Shown here: one piece after another, positions 26,918 through 37,648 of the stretch
How positions within the stretch are numbered: the first letter of the stretch is position 1
Layout: every line of letters starts with the position of its first letter
Assembly (NCBI GenBank): GCA_947573135.1
Contig: CANPDU010000006.1
Span: 39,662 to 103,661, forward strand
Source of the DNA: an uncultured Bacteroidales bacterium
GTDB lineage: Bacteria > Bacteroidota > Bacteroidia > Bacteroidales > Muribaculaceae
DNA length: 64,000 nucleotides
Direction: 5' to 3'
Translations under genes and position numbers: made by a program
The notes under the pieces: model-generated
What the model saw: the letters and a program-made list of their open reading frames with translations, nothing else
Told to the model about the DNA's origin: nothing
Database searches by the model: none

Positions 26918-26956
26918 CTCCTGATTGTTTATAATGAATGATCAGGAGTTTTTTCT
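26918..26956 (+). terminator. Terminator hairpin overlapping the trkH start codon
   Basis: Arms ctcctgat (26918-26925) and atcaggag (26941-26948) pair perfectly over 8 bp and are followed by a T-run. The only usable trkH ATG (26938-26940) sits at the end of the loop, and the T-run is codons 5-6 of trkH. The element can stop transcription from the DUF4923 gene and hide the trkH start codon. Confidence 0.75.
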
Positions 26957-28809
26957 ATAAAAGCCGCTGTGCCGTAGACCGCTGTATAAGTGATTGGGAA
27001 AAGCGCCGCATACGTTTTGTCAGTCACTTCACACGATTTATTTCAGTTCTGCGCATTGCTGTCGGGATTGCAGCAGTGCTCGCTTCGCTATTCTGCCTGA
27101 TTGAACTGACTCTCTATCTGGGATTCGACCGAAAACCCGAAGACGATATCGCATTGAAGCATCTTTTCCGCATTCCACAGGGTATTTTCTTATGCGACCT
27201 GACTCTCGGAATATTTCTGAAATCCCGGCGTGGAAGCCGCAACGGGCACATTCTCAAATGGATTGTCGGCACTGCTCTGGTTTTATCGGCCTTATCGTGG
27301 ATTTATCCTCGTCCTGACGCCCCCTGGCTACCCTTCCTGAAAAACATACTCTACAGCGACGCTTATCTCTTCGCCGTACTGGCAACATATTCTATCCTTA
27401 AACTCTGCCAAAGCACCATGCGGCTCATCGGTCGTCGCACCAATCCGGCTCTTATACTCTCCGGAAGTTTCATAATCTTCATATTGATCGGTTCATTTCT
27501 GCTGATGCTGCCCAAATGCACACACACTCAAATCTCATATTATGATTCTCTTTTCATAGCCACAAGTGCCGTCAGCATCACAGGACTGACGCCCGTAGAT
27601 GTTGCCACGGCATTTACTCCTCTGGGGTTGCTCGTGCTGAGTATCCTCGTTCAGATAGGCGGACTCGGAGTAATAACATTCACAAGTTTCTTCGCAATCT
27701 TTTTCAGCGGCACACCGTCAATCTACAGCCAGCTCCTCATAAAAGACGTAATTTATTCCAAGACCATCAACAACCTCATCCCTACCCTGCTTTACATTCT
27801 CACGTTCACGCTGACCGTCGAGCTGATCGGAGCCGTAGCTGTATATTTCACCATACCTGCGTCGCTCGGGCTGACAGTCACTGATAAAATCATATTCGCC
27901 GGTTTCCATTCGTTGTGCTCATTCTGCAACGCCGGTTTTTCGTGTCTGCCGGGCGGCATGTCAAATCCTGCGCTTCTCAATGGTTCGCAATCGATCTATG
28001 TCGTCACTTCCGCCCTGATTTTTGCCGGAGCGATAGGTTTCCCGATTCTTGTCAACTTCAAAGAGATATTCGCTGTGTGGCTGAACCGCATATTCTCGTC
28101 AAAAAACAAACGCCGGTCATCCGGAGTCAGGATTCATCTTTATGATCTCAACACAAAGCTCGTACTTATCACGACACTCACCATTCTCGCCGTTGCAAGC
28201 GTCACTTTCTTCATACTCGAATACAACAATACACTCGCCGGCATGGACACCGGGAAAAAGATAACTCAGTCGGTTTTCAATTCGCTGACTCCTCGAAGCG
28301 CAGGTTTCGCATCTGTCAATCCGGCCGCATTCCTGCCCGTCACGATGCTCCTTGTCGTTATACAGATGTGGATCGGAGGTGCATCGCAGTCTCTCGCAGG
28401 CGGTATCAAAGTCAACTCGTTTGCCGCCATCATTCTCAATCTTAGAGGCATTATACGTGGAAACACATCGGCCTCAGCTTTCGGACGACGCATATCTGTA
28501 GGATCTGTCCGCCGTGCCAACGCCGTTCTGGCTGCCTCGATCATTGCGTTTATAATATATTCGGCCTGCATTCTGTTGCTTGAACCGCATATTCCGGTCA
28601 AGAGTGTTGTTTTTGAGGTCATCTCGGCATTATTCACAGTCGGAACATCTCTCGGAATAACCGATCAGCTGTGCCCTGCATCAAAAATAATACTTTCGAC
28701 GGCCATGTTCGCAGGACGTGTCGGTATTTTGTCGCTGCTGATAGGCTTCGGGGCTCACACCCGCGACAAATCAGTCCACTACCCGACTGAAAACATAATC
28801 ATAAGCTAA
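26938..28809 (+). CDS. trkH: TrkH/KtrB-type K+ uptake channel subunit
   Basis: 623 residues. It is the membrane pore of a K+ (or Na+-coupled K+) uptake system. After an N-terminal region with extra hydrophobic segments (about 35-180), four M1-P-M2 repeats follow. Pore loops are recognisable as ATSAVSITGLTPVD (first filter), CNAGFSCLPGG, LTPRSAGFASVN and TVGTSLGITD. The start at 26938 is the first ATG after the previous gene, and no alternative ATG is found in the next 100 codons. This places initiation inside a terminator hairpin, which is unusual. The TrkA-type regulatory gene follows after 14 bases. Confidence 0.92.
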   Translation: MIRSFFYKSRCAVDRCISDWEKRRIRFVSHFTRFISVLRIAVGIAAVLASLFCLIELTLYLGFDRKPEDDIALKHLFRIPQGIFLCDLTLGIFLKSRRGSRNGHILKWIVGTALVLSALSWIYPRPDAPWLPFLKNILYSDAYLFAVLATYSILKLCQSTMRLIGRRTNPALILSGSFIIFILIGSFLLMLPKCTHTQISYYDSLFIATSAVSITGLTPVDVATAFTPLGLLVLSILVQIGGLGVITFTSFFAIFFSGTPSIYSQLLIKDVIYSKTINNLIPTLLYILTFTLTVELIGAVAVYFTIPASLGLTVTDKIIFAGFHSLCSFCNAGFSCLPGGMSNPALLNGSQSIYVVTSALIFAGAIGFPILVNFKEIFAVWLNRIFSSKNKRRSSGVRIHLYDLNTKLVLITTLTILAVASVTFFILEYNNTLAGMDTGKKITQSVFNSLTPRSAGFASVNPAAFLPVTMLLVVIQMWIGGASQSLAGGIKVNSFAAIILNLRGIIRGNTSASAFGRRISVGSVRRANAVLAASIIAFIIYSACILLLEPHIPVKSVVFEVISALFTVGTSLGITDQLCPASKIILSTAMFAGRVGILSLLIGFGAHTRDKSVHYPTENIIIS

Positions 28810-28823
28810 CACGTTACATCATC

Positions 28824-29510
28824 ATGAAATATCTTATCATCGGACTCGGCATCTACGGTTCTAACCTCGCTCTCGACCTCGCGGCTCTCGGTCATGAAGT
28901 AATCGGTGCCGACAACAAATCGGCCAATATCGAGGCAATAAAAGATTTTATCACCACTGTCTATCAGGTAGATTCGACGGAGGAAAGCGCATTGAGCGTA
29001 CTTCCTCTTAAAAATGTCGATCTCGTCATCGTTGCGATTGGCGAGAATTTCGGAGCGAGCGTCAAAACAGTAGCACTGTTGAAAAAACTTGGTGTGCGCC
29101 ATATCTATGCCCGCGCAATCGACCGTCTCCACGAATCGATACTTGAAGGTTTCGACATAGATCGGATTCTGACGCCCGAACAGCGCGCCGCCGCCGACCT
29201 TACTCGGGAAATGGGACTCGGCACTCACGTCACTTCAATGAAAATCGACTCAGATCATATAATTGCGAAATTCAAAATTCCGGCGGCCTTCGAAGGCGAG
29301 CCCTACGCGCGCATCGCCTCTGATGAGCCGGATATTAAGATTATCGCCGTAACGCGTCCGAAACCACGGACAAACATCATAGGCATCAGCCACGACGAGC
29401 CTTCGCTCATCGACTTGTCGCAACCGGGACTTACAGCAGAGGCCGACGACATCATAACAGTCATCGGCCCCTCGAAAGGTTTCAAAAATTTCTTTAAAAG
29501 ATTCAATTAA
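28824..29510 (+). CDS. trkA: TrkA/KtrA-type K+ channel regulatory subunit
   Basis: 228 residues, one Rossmann RCK domain plus a C-terminal RCK_C domain (the KtrA-like, single-unit form). The nucleotide-binding GLGIYGSNLALDLAALGHEV motif opens the protein, followed by an acidic residue at the end of strand 2 (IGADNK) and NVDLVIVAIGENF. The ring-forming protein gates the TrkH pore in response to ATP/ADP or NAD(H). It is in an operon with trkH. Its last four bases overlap the end of the convergent Dabb gene. Confidence 0.93.
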   Translation: MKYLIIGLGIYGSNLALDLAALGHEVIGADNKSANIEAIKDFITTVYQVDSTEESALSVLPLKNVDLVIVAIGENFGASVKTVALLKKLGVRHIYARAIDRLHESILEGFDIDRILTPEQRAAADLTREMGLGTHVTSMKIDSDHIIAKFKIPAAFEGEPYARIASDEPDIKIIAVTRPKPRTNIIGISHDEPSLIDLSQPGLTAEADDIITVIGPSKGFKNFFKRFN

Positions 29511-29800
29511 AACTCATAATCAACACAGGCGCGGTCGGCCTTGTGGCCGGCGAGCAAGCCGGCGGCGGCGACGTGAGCCGGATGCTTGGCATAGACCTCG
29601 ACGTCGGCCATCTTGTCAACAACTGCCGTCAGAACTACGTCCCAGCTCTCGGCCGGATTTTGGTTGATGCCTACCTCAATCGAACGCAGCACGTCAATCT
29701 GTTCGGGCAATTTCTCCAGAGCTGCCTTGAAACTACGTGCTACTGCCAGACGCTCTGCGTCGCTTCCGCTAAGTTTGAAACTTACGATATGTTTTACCAT
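29507..29800 (-). CDS. Dabb-domain (stress-responsive alpha/beta-barrel) protein
   Basis: 97 residues, exactly the Dabb domain. It starts MVKHIVSFKL and ends with the conserved AGLLAGHKADRACVDYEF region; the centre holds SIEVGINQNPAESWDVVLTA. Dabb proteins are small dimeric ferredoxin-like barrels, annotated as stress-responsive in plants; the bacterial role is undefined. It lies 17 bases downstream of the ABC-F gene on the minus strand and probably shares its transcript. The 3' end overlaps trkA by four bases. Confidence 0.9.
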   Translation of the reverse strand: MVKHIVSFKLSGSDAERLAVARSFKAALEKLPEQIDVLRSIEVGINQNPAESWDVVLTAVVDKMADVEVYAKHPAHVAAAGLLAGHKADRACVDYEF

Positions 29801-29817
29801 CTTTTTAGAGTTATGAT

Positions 29818-31452
<1,635 letters not shown>

Positions 31453-32766
31453 TTATTCGAAAAGAGCCTCGCTCAGACGCTTGAGCGCTTTGACCTTGTC
31501 ATCCTTGCAAATAAGCATCGACACATTGTAGTTGCTGCCGCCATACGATATCATGCGCACCGGTATATCGCTCAGCGCCGCCACTGCACGGGCCGCATAT
31601 CCGCGATTGTGCCACTCGAGATCACCGACGACGCAGACTATTGTCATGTCTCGGTCAACGGTCACCGTGCCGAAATTTTTCAGTTCGTCGACCAATGCAG
31701 CGAGATGGCTTTCATCATCAACCGTCACCGTAACGCCGACCTCCGAAGTCGCCATCATATCGATACTCGTCTGATACTTTTCAAAAGTCTCGAACACTTT
31801 GTGTAAAAATCCGTAGGCCAACAGCATCCGTCCCGATTTGATCTTTATTGCCGTGATGTTGTCCTTGGCTGCCACAGCCTTGATTTTTCCGTCCGGGGGC
31901 ATGTGATAGATCACTGTTCCGGCGGCTTTCGGATCGAGTGTGTTGAGCAGCCTCACGGGTATATTGGCAAGTTTTGCCGGCAGCACACAGTTCGGATGAA
32001 GTATCTTAGCCCCGAAATAGGCCAGTTCTGCCGCTTCTTCAAAATTCAGTTCTCCGACAGGTGATGTGTTTTCGACAAAACGCGGATCATTATTGTGCAT
32101 CCCGTCAATATCCGTCCATATCTCTATCTCATCTGCATCGACGACAGCACCGATGATCGAGGCCGAGTAGTCACTGCCGCCTCGCTTCAGATTATCTACT
32201 TCGCCGCGCGCATTCAGACAGATATAGCCTTGCGTAAGATATACGTCGGCGTCGCGGTTAAGATCAAGCATACGCCGAAGACGCGTAGCGACATACTTCA
32301 TGTCAGGTTCGCCGTTGCGGTCAGTCCTCATATATTCAAGAGCAGGCAACAGCACAGATCTGGCTCCGTTCTCATTCAGATAGATATCCATCATCGCAGT
32401 CGACATCAGTTCGCCCTGCGCGAGGATCTCTTTTCCGTCGGCCACCGAATAGTCACCGTCGGTCAGCGCCCTGACATAAGAAAAACGCTCCCCGATCACG
32501 GCTTTGGCTCTGCTACGCGACGACTCGCTGTCAAAAAGCTCATCGATCACATTCAGATACCTGAGATATAGATTATTGAGCGTCTCCTGTGCTCCCGGCA
32601 CATTGCCTTTCGACATATAATCGGCAATGTCGACAAGCGTGTTAGTCGTTCCTGCCATAGCAGAGAGAACAACTATATTACGACCTCTCGACTTAATCAG
32701 ACCGGCGACGTGTTTTATGCGTTCGGCCGACCCTACAGATGTGCCTCCGAATTTAAGAACTTTCAT
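31453..32766 (-). CDS. lysC: Aspartate kinase
   Basis: 437 residues, monofunctional. It phosphorylates aspartate, the first step to lysine, diaminopimelate, threonine and methionine. Motifs are MKVLKFGGTSVGSAERI, GGSDYSASIIGAVVDADEIE and WTDIDGMHNNDPRFV. The C-terminal third (about 300-437) carries two ACT domains, which normally bind lysine or threonine for feedback control. It heads a minus-strand group with the ABC-F and Dabb genes, and a TAACTTTG box (32798-32805) lies 31 bases upstream. Confidence 0.95.
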   Translation of the reverse strand: MKVLKFGGTSVGSAERIKHVAGLIKSRGRNIVVLSAMAGTTNTLVDIADYMSKGNVPGAQETLNNLYLRYLNVIDELFDSESSRSRAKAVIGERFSYVRALTDGDYSVADGKEILAQGELMSTAMMDIYLNENGARSVLLPALEYMRTDRNGEPDMKYVATRLRRMLDLNRDADVYLTQGYICLNARGEVDNLKRGGSDYSASIIGAVVDADEIEIWTDIDGMHNNDPRFVENTSPVGELNFEEAAELAYFGAKILHPNCVLPAKLANIPVRLLNTLDPKAAGTVIYHMPPDGKIKAVAAKDNITAIKIKSGRMLLAYGFLHKVFETFEKYQTSIDMMATSEVGVTVTVDDESHLAALVDELKNFGTVTVDRDMTIVCVVGDLEWHNRGYAARAVAALSDIPVRMISYGGSNYNVSMLICKDDKVKALKRLSEALFE

Positions 32767-32797
32767 TTACTCAAAGTGGTTTGTAATTTCAAGACTG

Positions 32798-32805
32798 CAA
32801 AGTTA
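32798..32805 (-). promoter_or_regulatory. -7 box of lysC
   Basis: Minus-strand TAACTTTG ending 31 bases before the lysC ATG. It overlaps the edge of the terminator of the upstream rbsK-permease operon. Confidence 0.5.
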
Positions 32806-32856
32806 CAAAAAAACGCCCGAACAACAGCCATACTGCGTCGGAGCGTTTTTTTAATA
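32806..32856 (-). terminator. Terminator of the rbsK-permease operon
   Basis: Arms aaacgcccga (32811-32820) and tcggagcgttt (about 32839-32849) pair with one bulge. On the minus strand a run of seven T follows (32806-32812). It lies 20 bases past the permease stop and just before the lysC promoter. Confidence 0.65.
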
Positions 32857-32876
32857 TTTAATATAGTTTGTATGTT

Positions 32877-33890
32877 TCAGTTTCCGCCGGCGGCTATAAT
32901 CCACGACAGGCCGGCAATGAACAGTATAAACATCAGTGCGAGAAGCCAGTCCGTACGGCGGTCTGCTCCTTTGAACTCTTTCCATATAAACACACCCCAG
33001 ATGGCTGCGATCATCGGAGCGCCCTGACCGAGAGCATAAGAGATCGCGCCGCCGGCTTTACCGGCCGCTATGTAACTGCATGCTGTGCCGAGACACCAAA
33101 TCGCGCCTCCGAGAGCGCCGACCATGTGGGTTGACATCGATCCGGCGAAATACTGACGGTAGGTGACAGGCTCGCCGACAAACGGACGGCGCATAGCCCA
33201 CGTGGTGAACACAAAATTACTCAGCAGCACACCGGTCGAGAATACGAACAAAGCGCCGTAGGGTGTGAACATGCCGGCTGCCGGATGTTCGAAATCATTG
33301 AGATCCATTGCCGCTGCGACAAAACGATAGAAGAACGACATCAGCACACCGGCGCAGACCGCCAGAATGATACCTTTGCGATGACGGCTCGATGACTCGT
33401 CAGAAGACTTGGCCACGCGTCCCGACGCCACTCCGTTACAGATAATGGCGGCCACGACAAACGCCACGCCTATGGCCAGCAGGAGAGCGTTACCCTTAGG
33501 TTCGCCGATATAATTGATTATCACACCAAGCACAAGCGCGATGCCCACTCCGAGCGGAAAAGCCACCGACATGCCGGCGAGCGAAACAGAGGCCGAAAGC
33601 AGAATGTTGGATGCGTTGAACACAACGCCACCGATCAGCACACTGCCGACCGACGCCCATGATGCCTGGGCCAGATCATCGACAAAATGCCGCCCTTCAG
33701 TACCGATGCTGCCAAGCGTGAAGCCGATCACCAGCGAGAAAAGGAACATGCCGATCACATAGTCCCAATAGAATAGTTCATAGCGCCAGGTTTTTGCAGC
33801 AAGTTTCTGAGTGTTGCCCCACGAGCCCCAGCACATCATCGTAATGAAACACAGCACTACGGCCATGGTGTAATTTTCGACGATAAACAT
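32877..33890 (-). CDS. RhaT/GRP-type sugar permease, probably for ribose
   Basis: 337 residues with ten hydrophobic segments, a DMT-superfamily layout. The N terminus MAVVLCFITMMCWGSWGNTQ and the central SLAGMSVAFPLGVGIALVLG resemble RhaT/glucose-ribose porters. The C terminus has GAIWCLGTACSYIAAGKAGG and GAPMIAAIWGVFIWKEFKGA. It begins 43 bases after the ribokinase stop on the same strand; the pairing of a permease with rbsK argues for ribose or a related pentose as substrate. That assignment is context inference; the sequence itself only shows a sugar-type porter. Confidence 0.82.
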   Translation of the reverse strand: MFIVENYTMAVVLCFITMMCWGSWGNTQKLAAKTWRYELFYWDYVIGMFLFSLVIGFTLGSIGTEGRHFVDDLAQASWASVGSVLIGGVVFNASNILLSASVSLAGMSVAFPLGVGIALVLGVIINYIGEPKGNALLLAIGVAFVVAAIICNGVASGRVAKSSDESSSRHRKGIILAVCAGVLMSFFYRFVAAAMDLNDFEHPAAGMFTPYGALFVFSTGVLLSNFVFTTWAMRRPFVGEPVTYRQYFAGSMSTHMVGALGGAIWCLGTACSYIAAGKAGGAISYALGQGAPMIAAIWGVFIWKEFKGADRRTDWLLALMFILFIAGLSWIIAAGGN

Positions 33891-33933
33891 GATTTTAAGC
33901 TATATATGTTAGTAATGAATAAAAATTTTCTGT

Positions 33934-34854
33934 TCAGACATTATCTGCCTCAGTTCTGTTAGGAATCGCATTCTGCGCTCCTGCACGGGTCACGGTGATC
34001 GATGCCGCGCGATTGCCGAATATAACGGCTTCGTCAAGAGTCCGGCCCTCGGCAAGAGCCACACACAGCGCACCGCAGAATGTGTCGCCCGCTGCCGTAG
34101 TGTCGACAGGTTTTACTTTGAAGGCCGGTACAAGACGGCTCTGACCATCGCGGCATATAAGCGCGCCCTTCGATCCGAGAGTCACCACCAGCGCCCCCAC
34201 ACCAATATCCGACATAGCGGCGACAGCATCCGTCACAGACTCCGAGCAGTCACAGCCCGACAGCATTTCGAGTTCGGTGCGGTTCGGTATCAGAATATCG
34301 ACATTTTCGAGCAGATCGACAGGAAGAGGTGTTGCCGGAGCAGGAGCGGGATTAAGTACTACGGTCACTCCGCTGTTCTTTGCCAGTCGGGCGGCATAAG
34401 TGACAGTTTCGACCGGAACTTCGAGCTGCATCAGGAGTATCGACGCACCGGCTATCACATCGGCTGCGGCGTCGATATCTGCAGGCGAAAGGCGCCCGTT
34501 AGCGCCCGACGCTACCGTAATCGAATTTTCTCCGGCCGCGTCAACATTGATAAGCGCCACACCCGACGCACAGTTCTCAGCCGTCGACAGACTCGAAGTG
34601 TCAATGCCCTCGCTATCGAGTTGAATACGGGTCTGACGTCCGAAAACATCGTCACCGACTTTTCCGACAAAGACAGCCTCGCCGTCAAGACGCGCAACGG
34701 CCACAGCCTGGTTGGCGCCTTTACCGCCGGGATTCATCATAAACTCACCGCCGAGCACCGTTTCACCCGGGCGCGGTAAACGGTCGCAACGCACAACCAT
34801 ATCCGTGTTGCTGCTGCCGACCACTACTATTTTATTTCCTGATTTAGAATTCAT
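33934..34854 (-). CDS. rbsK: Ribokinase
   Basis: 306 residues. It phosphorylates ribose at O5 with ATP so that it can enter the pentose phosphate pathway. PfkB-family signatures are present: VVRCDRLPRPGETVLGGEF, NPGGKGANQAVAVARL (sugar lid) and DTTAAGDTFCGALCVALAEG with the catalytic Asp in AAGD. VVLNPAPA and the NRTELEMLSG segment support ribokinase rather than fructokinase. It is the first gene of a two-gene unit with the permease. prs (37649), which uses ribose 5-phosphate, is nearby on the other strand. Confidence 0.93.
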   Translation of the reverse strand: MNSKSGNKIVVVGSSNTDMVVRCDRLPRPGETVLGGEFMMNPGGKGANQAVAVARLDGEAVFVGKVGDDVFGRQTRIQLDSEGIDTSSLSTAENCASGVALINVDAAGENSITVASGANGRLSPADIDAAADVIAGASILLMQLEVPVETVTYAARLAKNSGVTVVLNPAPAPATPLPVDLLENVDILIPNRTELEMLSGCDCSESVTDAVAAMSDIGVGALVVTLGSKGALICRDGQSRLVPAFKVKPVDTTAAGDTFCGALCVALAEGRTLDEAVIFGNRAASITVTRAGAQNAIPNRTEADNV

Positions 34855-34896
34855 GAATTATGTCTTTAAGGTAAAGTATTTAGATTTACATCATCA

Positions 34897-34904
34897 CAAA
34901 GGTA
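34897..34904 (-). promoter_or_regulatory. -7 box of rbsK
   Basis: Minus-strand TACCTTTG, 42 bases before the rbsK ATG. No clear -33 element or operator-like palindrome seen. Confidence 0.5.
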
Positions 34905-35001
34905 AGCAATATTTATCCAATAGCGACATTTGCCGCCACAATTTTTCACTCATTGAGGCATATTCTTGTAATGAAAAGATATCAGGCCGATAAATTATTC
35001 T

Positions 35002-35009
35002 TATTTTTG
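35002..35009 (+). promoter_or_regulatory. -7 box of the patatin-like gene
   Basis: TATTTTTG, 19 bases before the ATG at 35029. Confidence 0.5.
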
Positions 35010-35028
35010 CATTACAAATTTCATTCAA

Positions 35029-35823
35029 ATGTCAGAGCACAAAAAATATAAACTCGGAGTGGCGCTGAGCGGCGGGGGAGCCAGAGGCTTCGCCCACGTC
35101 GGCGCACTCATGGCAATTGAGGAGGCCGGTCTTAAGCCGGATATCATTGCCGGCGTCAGCGCAGGATCGGTCGTTGCGGTTCTCTACGCCTCAGGAATGC
35201 CTCTGCCAGAAATTGCGACCCTCTTCGACAATAAAGGTTTCAGTGATTTCGTCAACATGAGCATGGGCAACGGCGGTCTGATGAGCATCGACAAATTCAA
35301 GAAGTTCATTCTGCAGTCGATCAGCCGCTACGGATCATTCAAAAATCTCGAGGATCTGAACATTCCGACCTATATCGGCGCGACCGACATCGACAACGGC
35401 ATCGCCGCCGAGTTTCACTCCGGGCCTATCGGCGAGCGCATGGCCGCCTCTTGCTCTATCCCGATAATATTCAAACCAGTAAGGATCGACGGCATCAACT
35501 ACGTCGACGGCGGAGTGCTGCGCAATCATCCGGCATGGATAATCCGCGACAAGTGCGAGTTGCTGATAGGCGTCAATGTCAGCCCGATGCGCCATCCCGG
35601 CAAAAAGCTGTCGCTGATCGATGTTGCCATGTGCACCTATAATCTCATGGCCAAGTCGAATCAGGCCATCGACATGGCTATGTGTGATCTTTCGGTGCAG
35701 ACTCCTGAGCTGTCAAGTCATAAAGTATTCGATCTCAAAAACATAAAAGCCGTGATCACAAGCGGATATATTCACACACGCCGCGCGCTCAAAGACGCCG
35801 GTCTCTGGAAATCAAATTCATAA
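35029..35823 (+). CDS. Patatin-like phospholipase, RssA/YlbK type
   Basis: 264 residues with no signal peptide. The patatin catalytic plan is complete: oxyanion hole LSGGGARGFAHVGAL (about 13-27), nucleophile Ser44 in GVSAGS and Asp160 in YVDGGVLRNHP. Patatin-fold hydrolases use this Ser-Asp dyad to cleave acyl esters of lipids. The lack of an export signal makes it cytoplasmic or membrane-peripheral, unlike the secreted toxin patatins. It is 22 bases upstream of the amylase gene, and the two may share a transcript although no functional link is evident. Confidence 0.92.
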   Translation: MSEHKKYKLGVALSGGGARGFAHVGALMAIEEAGLKPDIIAGVSAGSVVAVLYASGMPLPEIATLFDNKGFSDFVNMSMGNGGLMSIDKFKKFILQSISRYGSFKNLEDLNIPTYIGATDIDNGIAAEFHSGPIGERMAASCSIPIIFKPVRIDGINYVDGGVLRNHPAWIIRDKCELLIGVNVSPMRHPGKKLSLIDVAMCTYNLMAKSNQAIDMAMCDLSVQTPELSSHKVFDLKNIKAVITSGYIHTRRALKDAGLWKSNS

Positions 35824-35845
35824 TCTTATCACAATTTCTTTAAAC

Positions 35846-37537
35846 ATGCCACTCAAACCCATCATATATCAGCTTCTGCCCCGGCTTTACACAAACTATT
35901 GTCCGGCTCCCGTCCATAACGGCACCCTCCGGCAGAACGGGTCGGGCAAACTCAATGCGATCACCGACCGTGTGCTGCGCGACATCAGGTCGCTCGGCAC
36001 GACCCACGTCTGGTACACCGGCGTCATCGAGCACGCCCACGACGCTGACTATACAGCCTACGGCATTCCGCGCCACAATCCGCATGTCATCAAAGGACAT
36101 GCCGGCAGCCCGTATGCCATCACAGATTACTACGATATCGATCCCGACCTCGCCGAGGACGTGCCTCACCGCATGGATGAGTTCGAGGCCCTCGTTGCGC
36201 GTACTCACAAAGCCGGAATGAAAGTGATAATCGACTTTGTTCCCAATCATGTCGCACGCCAGTACGCGTCCGATGCCAAACCTGTCGGCATCGAGGATCT
36301 CGGTCACGGCGACAACCGCGACATGTTCTTCTCGCCGACCAATAACTTCTATTATATACCGCGACAGCAGTTCGCGCCTCATGTCGACATGGGACACGGC
36401 GACGACGCCTATATCGAATTCCCGGCAAAAGCTTCAGGCAACGACTGTTTCAACGCCTTTCCGGGCGTCAACGACTGGTATGACACTGTCAAGCTCAACT
36501 ATGGTGTCGATCCGTGGAACGGCAGCCGACATTTTGATCCAATACCGCCGACATGGCTCAAGATGCTCCACATACTGCGCTTCTGGGCTGCCAAAGGCAT
36601 CGACGGCTTCCGCTGCGACATGGTCCACATGGTGCCTGTCGAGTTCTGGCGCTGGGCGATAGCCAACGTAAAGGCTTCTTTCCCGGGCATAATCTTCATC
36701 GCCGAGATCTACGATGTCGGCCTCTATCGGCCATATATCGACGCCGGCTTCGATTATCTCTACGACAAAGTCAACCTCTACGACACTCTCCGTGCCGTAG
36801 AGTGCGACGATGTTTCGGCCGCACGCATCACTTCCTGCTGGCAGACTGTCGAAGGCATAGCCGACAAGATGCTCAATTTCCTTGAGAATCACGACGAACA
36901 GCGTTTCGCATCGCCGCAGTATGCCGGCGACGCCCGCCGTGTTATGCCGTCGCTTGTGGTCAGCTCCATGATCAATACCGGGCCTATGATGATCTACGGC
37001 GGTCAGGAACTCGGCGAGCCGGCTCTCGACTCCGAGGGCTACAGCGGTTACGACGGCCGCACGACGATTTTCGATTACTGGAGCATACCGAGTGTCCGCG
37101 CACATCTCAACGGCGGCAAATGCAACGGTGTGCTTCCCGACGATATAGTACGCCTGCGCGACAGCTATGCCCGCGTACTGAAACTTTGCAACGAGGAACC
37201 GGCCATAAGCTGCGGCCGCTTTTTCGACCTTATGTACGCCAATTACGATAATCCCTGCCTCGATCCTCACCGTGACTATGTGTTCATGCGTGCTGACGCC
37301 GACGATCTGCTGCTGATTGCTGTCAACTTCGGCGGCGAAGACAAAGAACTCGCAGTCAACATTCCGCGTCATGCTTTCGACATACTCGGATTTCCCGAGG
37401 GACGTGCACGCATGAAGGAGCTGCTGCACGGCGGACGCAGCGTGGTCAAAGATCTGCGCTCCGACGTGCCGTTCCGTCTCACACTCACTGCCCATGGCGC
37501 CGCAATATGGAAAGTCAGACGATCCGATATTGCATGA
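35846..37537 (+). CDS. GH13 alpha-amylase family glycoside hydrolase
   Basis: 563 residues with no signal peptide, so an intracellular enzyme. The (beta/alpha)8 GH13 regions are present: IIDFVPNHVA (region I), GIDGFRCDMVH with nucleophile Asp258, IIFIAEIYD with acid/base Glu287 and ENHDEQR with Asp350. A C-terminal beta domain follows (about 450-560). It acts on alpha-glucans or maltooligosaccharides, presumably stored glycogen or imported oligosaccharides. The insert at about 30-100 (ITDRVLRDIRSLGTTHVWYT) is normal for the family. A precise EC number cannot be assigned from motifs alone. Confidence 0.92.
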   Translation: MPLKPIIYQLLPRLYTNYCPAPVHNGTLRQNGSGKLNAITDRVLRDIRSLGTTHVWYTGVIEHAHDADYTAYGIPRHNPHVIKGHAGSPYAITDYYDIDPDLAEDVPHRMDEFEALVARTHKAGMKVIIDFVPNHVARQYASDAKPVGIEDLGHGDNRDMFFSPTNNFYYIPRQQFAPHVDMGHGDDAYIEFPAKASGNDCFNAFPGVNDWYDTVKLNYGVDPWNGSRHFDPIPPTWLKMLHILRFWAAKGIDGFRCDMVHMVPVEFWRWAIANVKASFPGIIFIAEIYDVGLYRPYIDAGFDYLYDKVNLYDTLRAVECDDVSAARITSCWQTVEGIADKMLNFLENHDEQRFASPQYAGDARRVMPSLVVSSMINTGPMMIYGGQELGEPALDSEGYSGYDGRTTIFDYWSIPSVRAHLNGGKCNGVLPDDIVRLRDSYARVLKLCNEEPAISCGRFFDLMYANYDNPCLDPHRDYVFMRADADDLLLIAVNFGGEDKELAVNIPRHAFDILGFPEGRARMKELLHGGRSVVKDLRSDVPFRLTLTAHGAAIWKVRRSDIA

Positions 37538-37605
37538 ATAAACATTTTTTCATCTTCCGGTTAAAAAATCTTTGCCGACCGTCGTTACGAACGACAAAAA
37601 AAGGC

Positions 37606-37613
37606 TAACTTTG
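37606..37613 (+). promoter_or_regulatory. -7 box of prs
   Basis: TAACTTTG, 35 bases before the prs ATG at 37649. Confidence 0.55.
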
Positions 37614-37648
37614 CACGCGGAAAAAGTATCTTCATCATTTCATTAATC

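Noticed and set aside
29507..29510. Overlap of trkA and Dabb gene ends as a possible regulatory antisense unit
   Set aside because: A four-base convergent overlap of stop codons is common and gives no sign of function.
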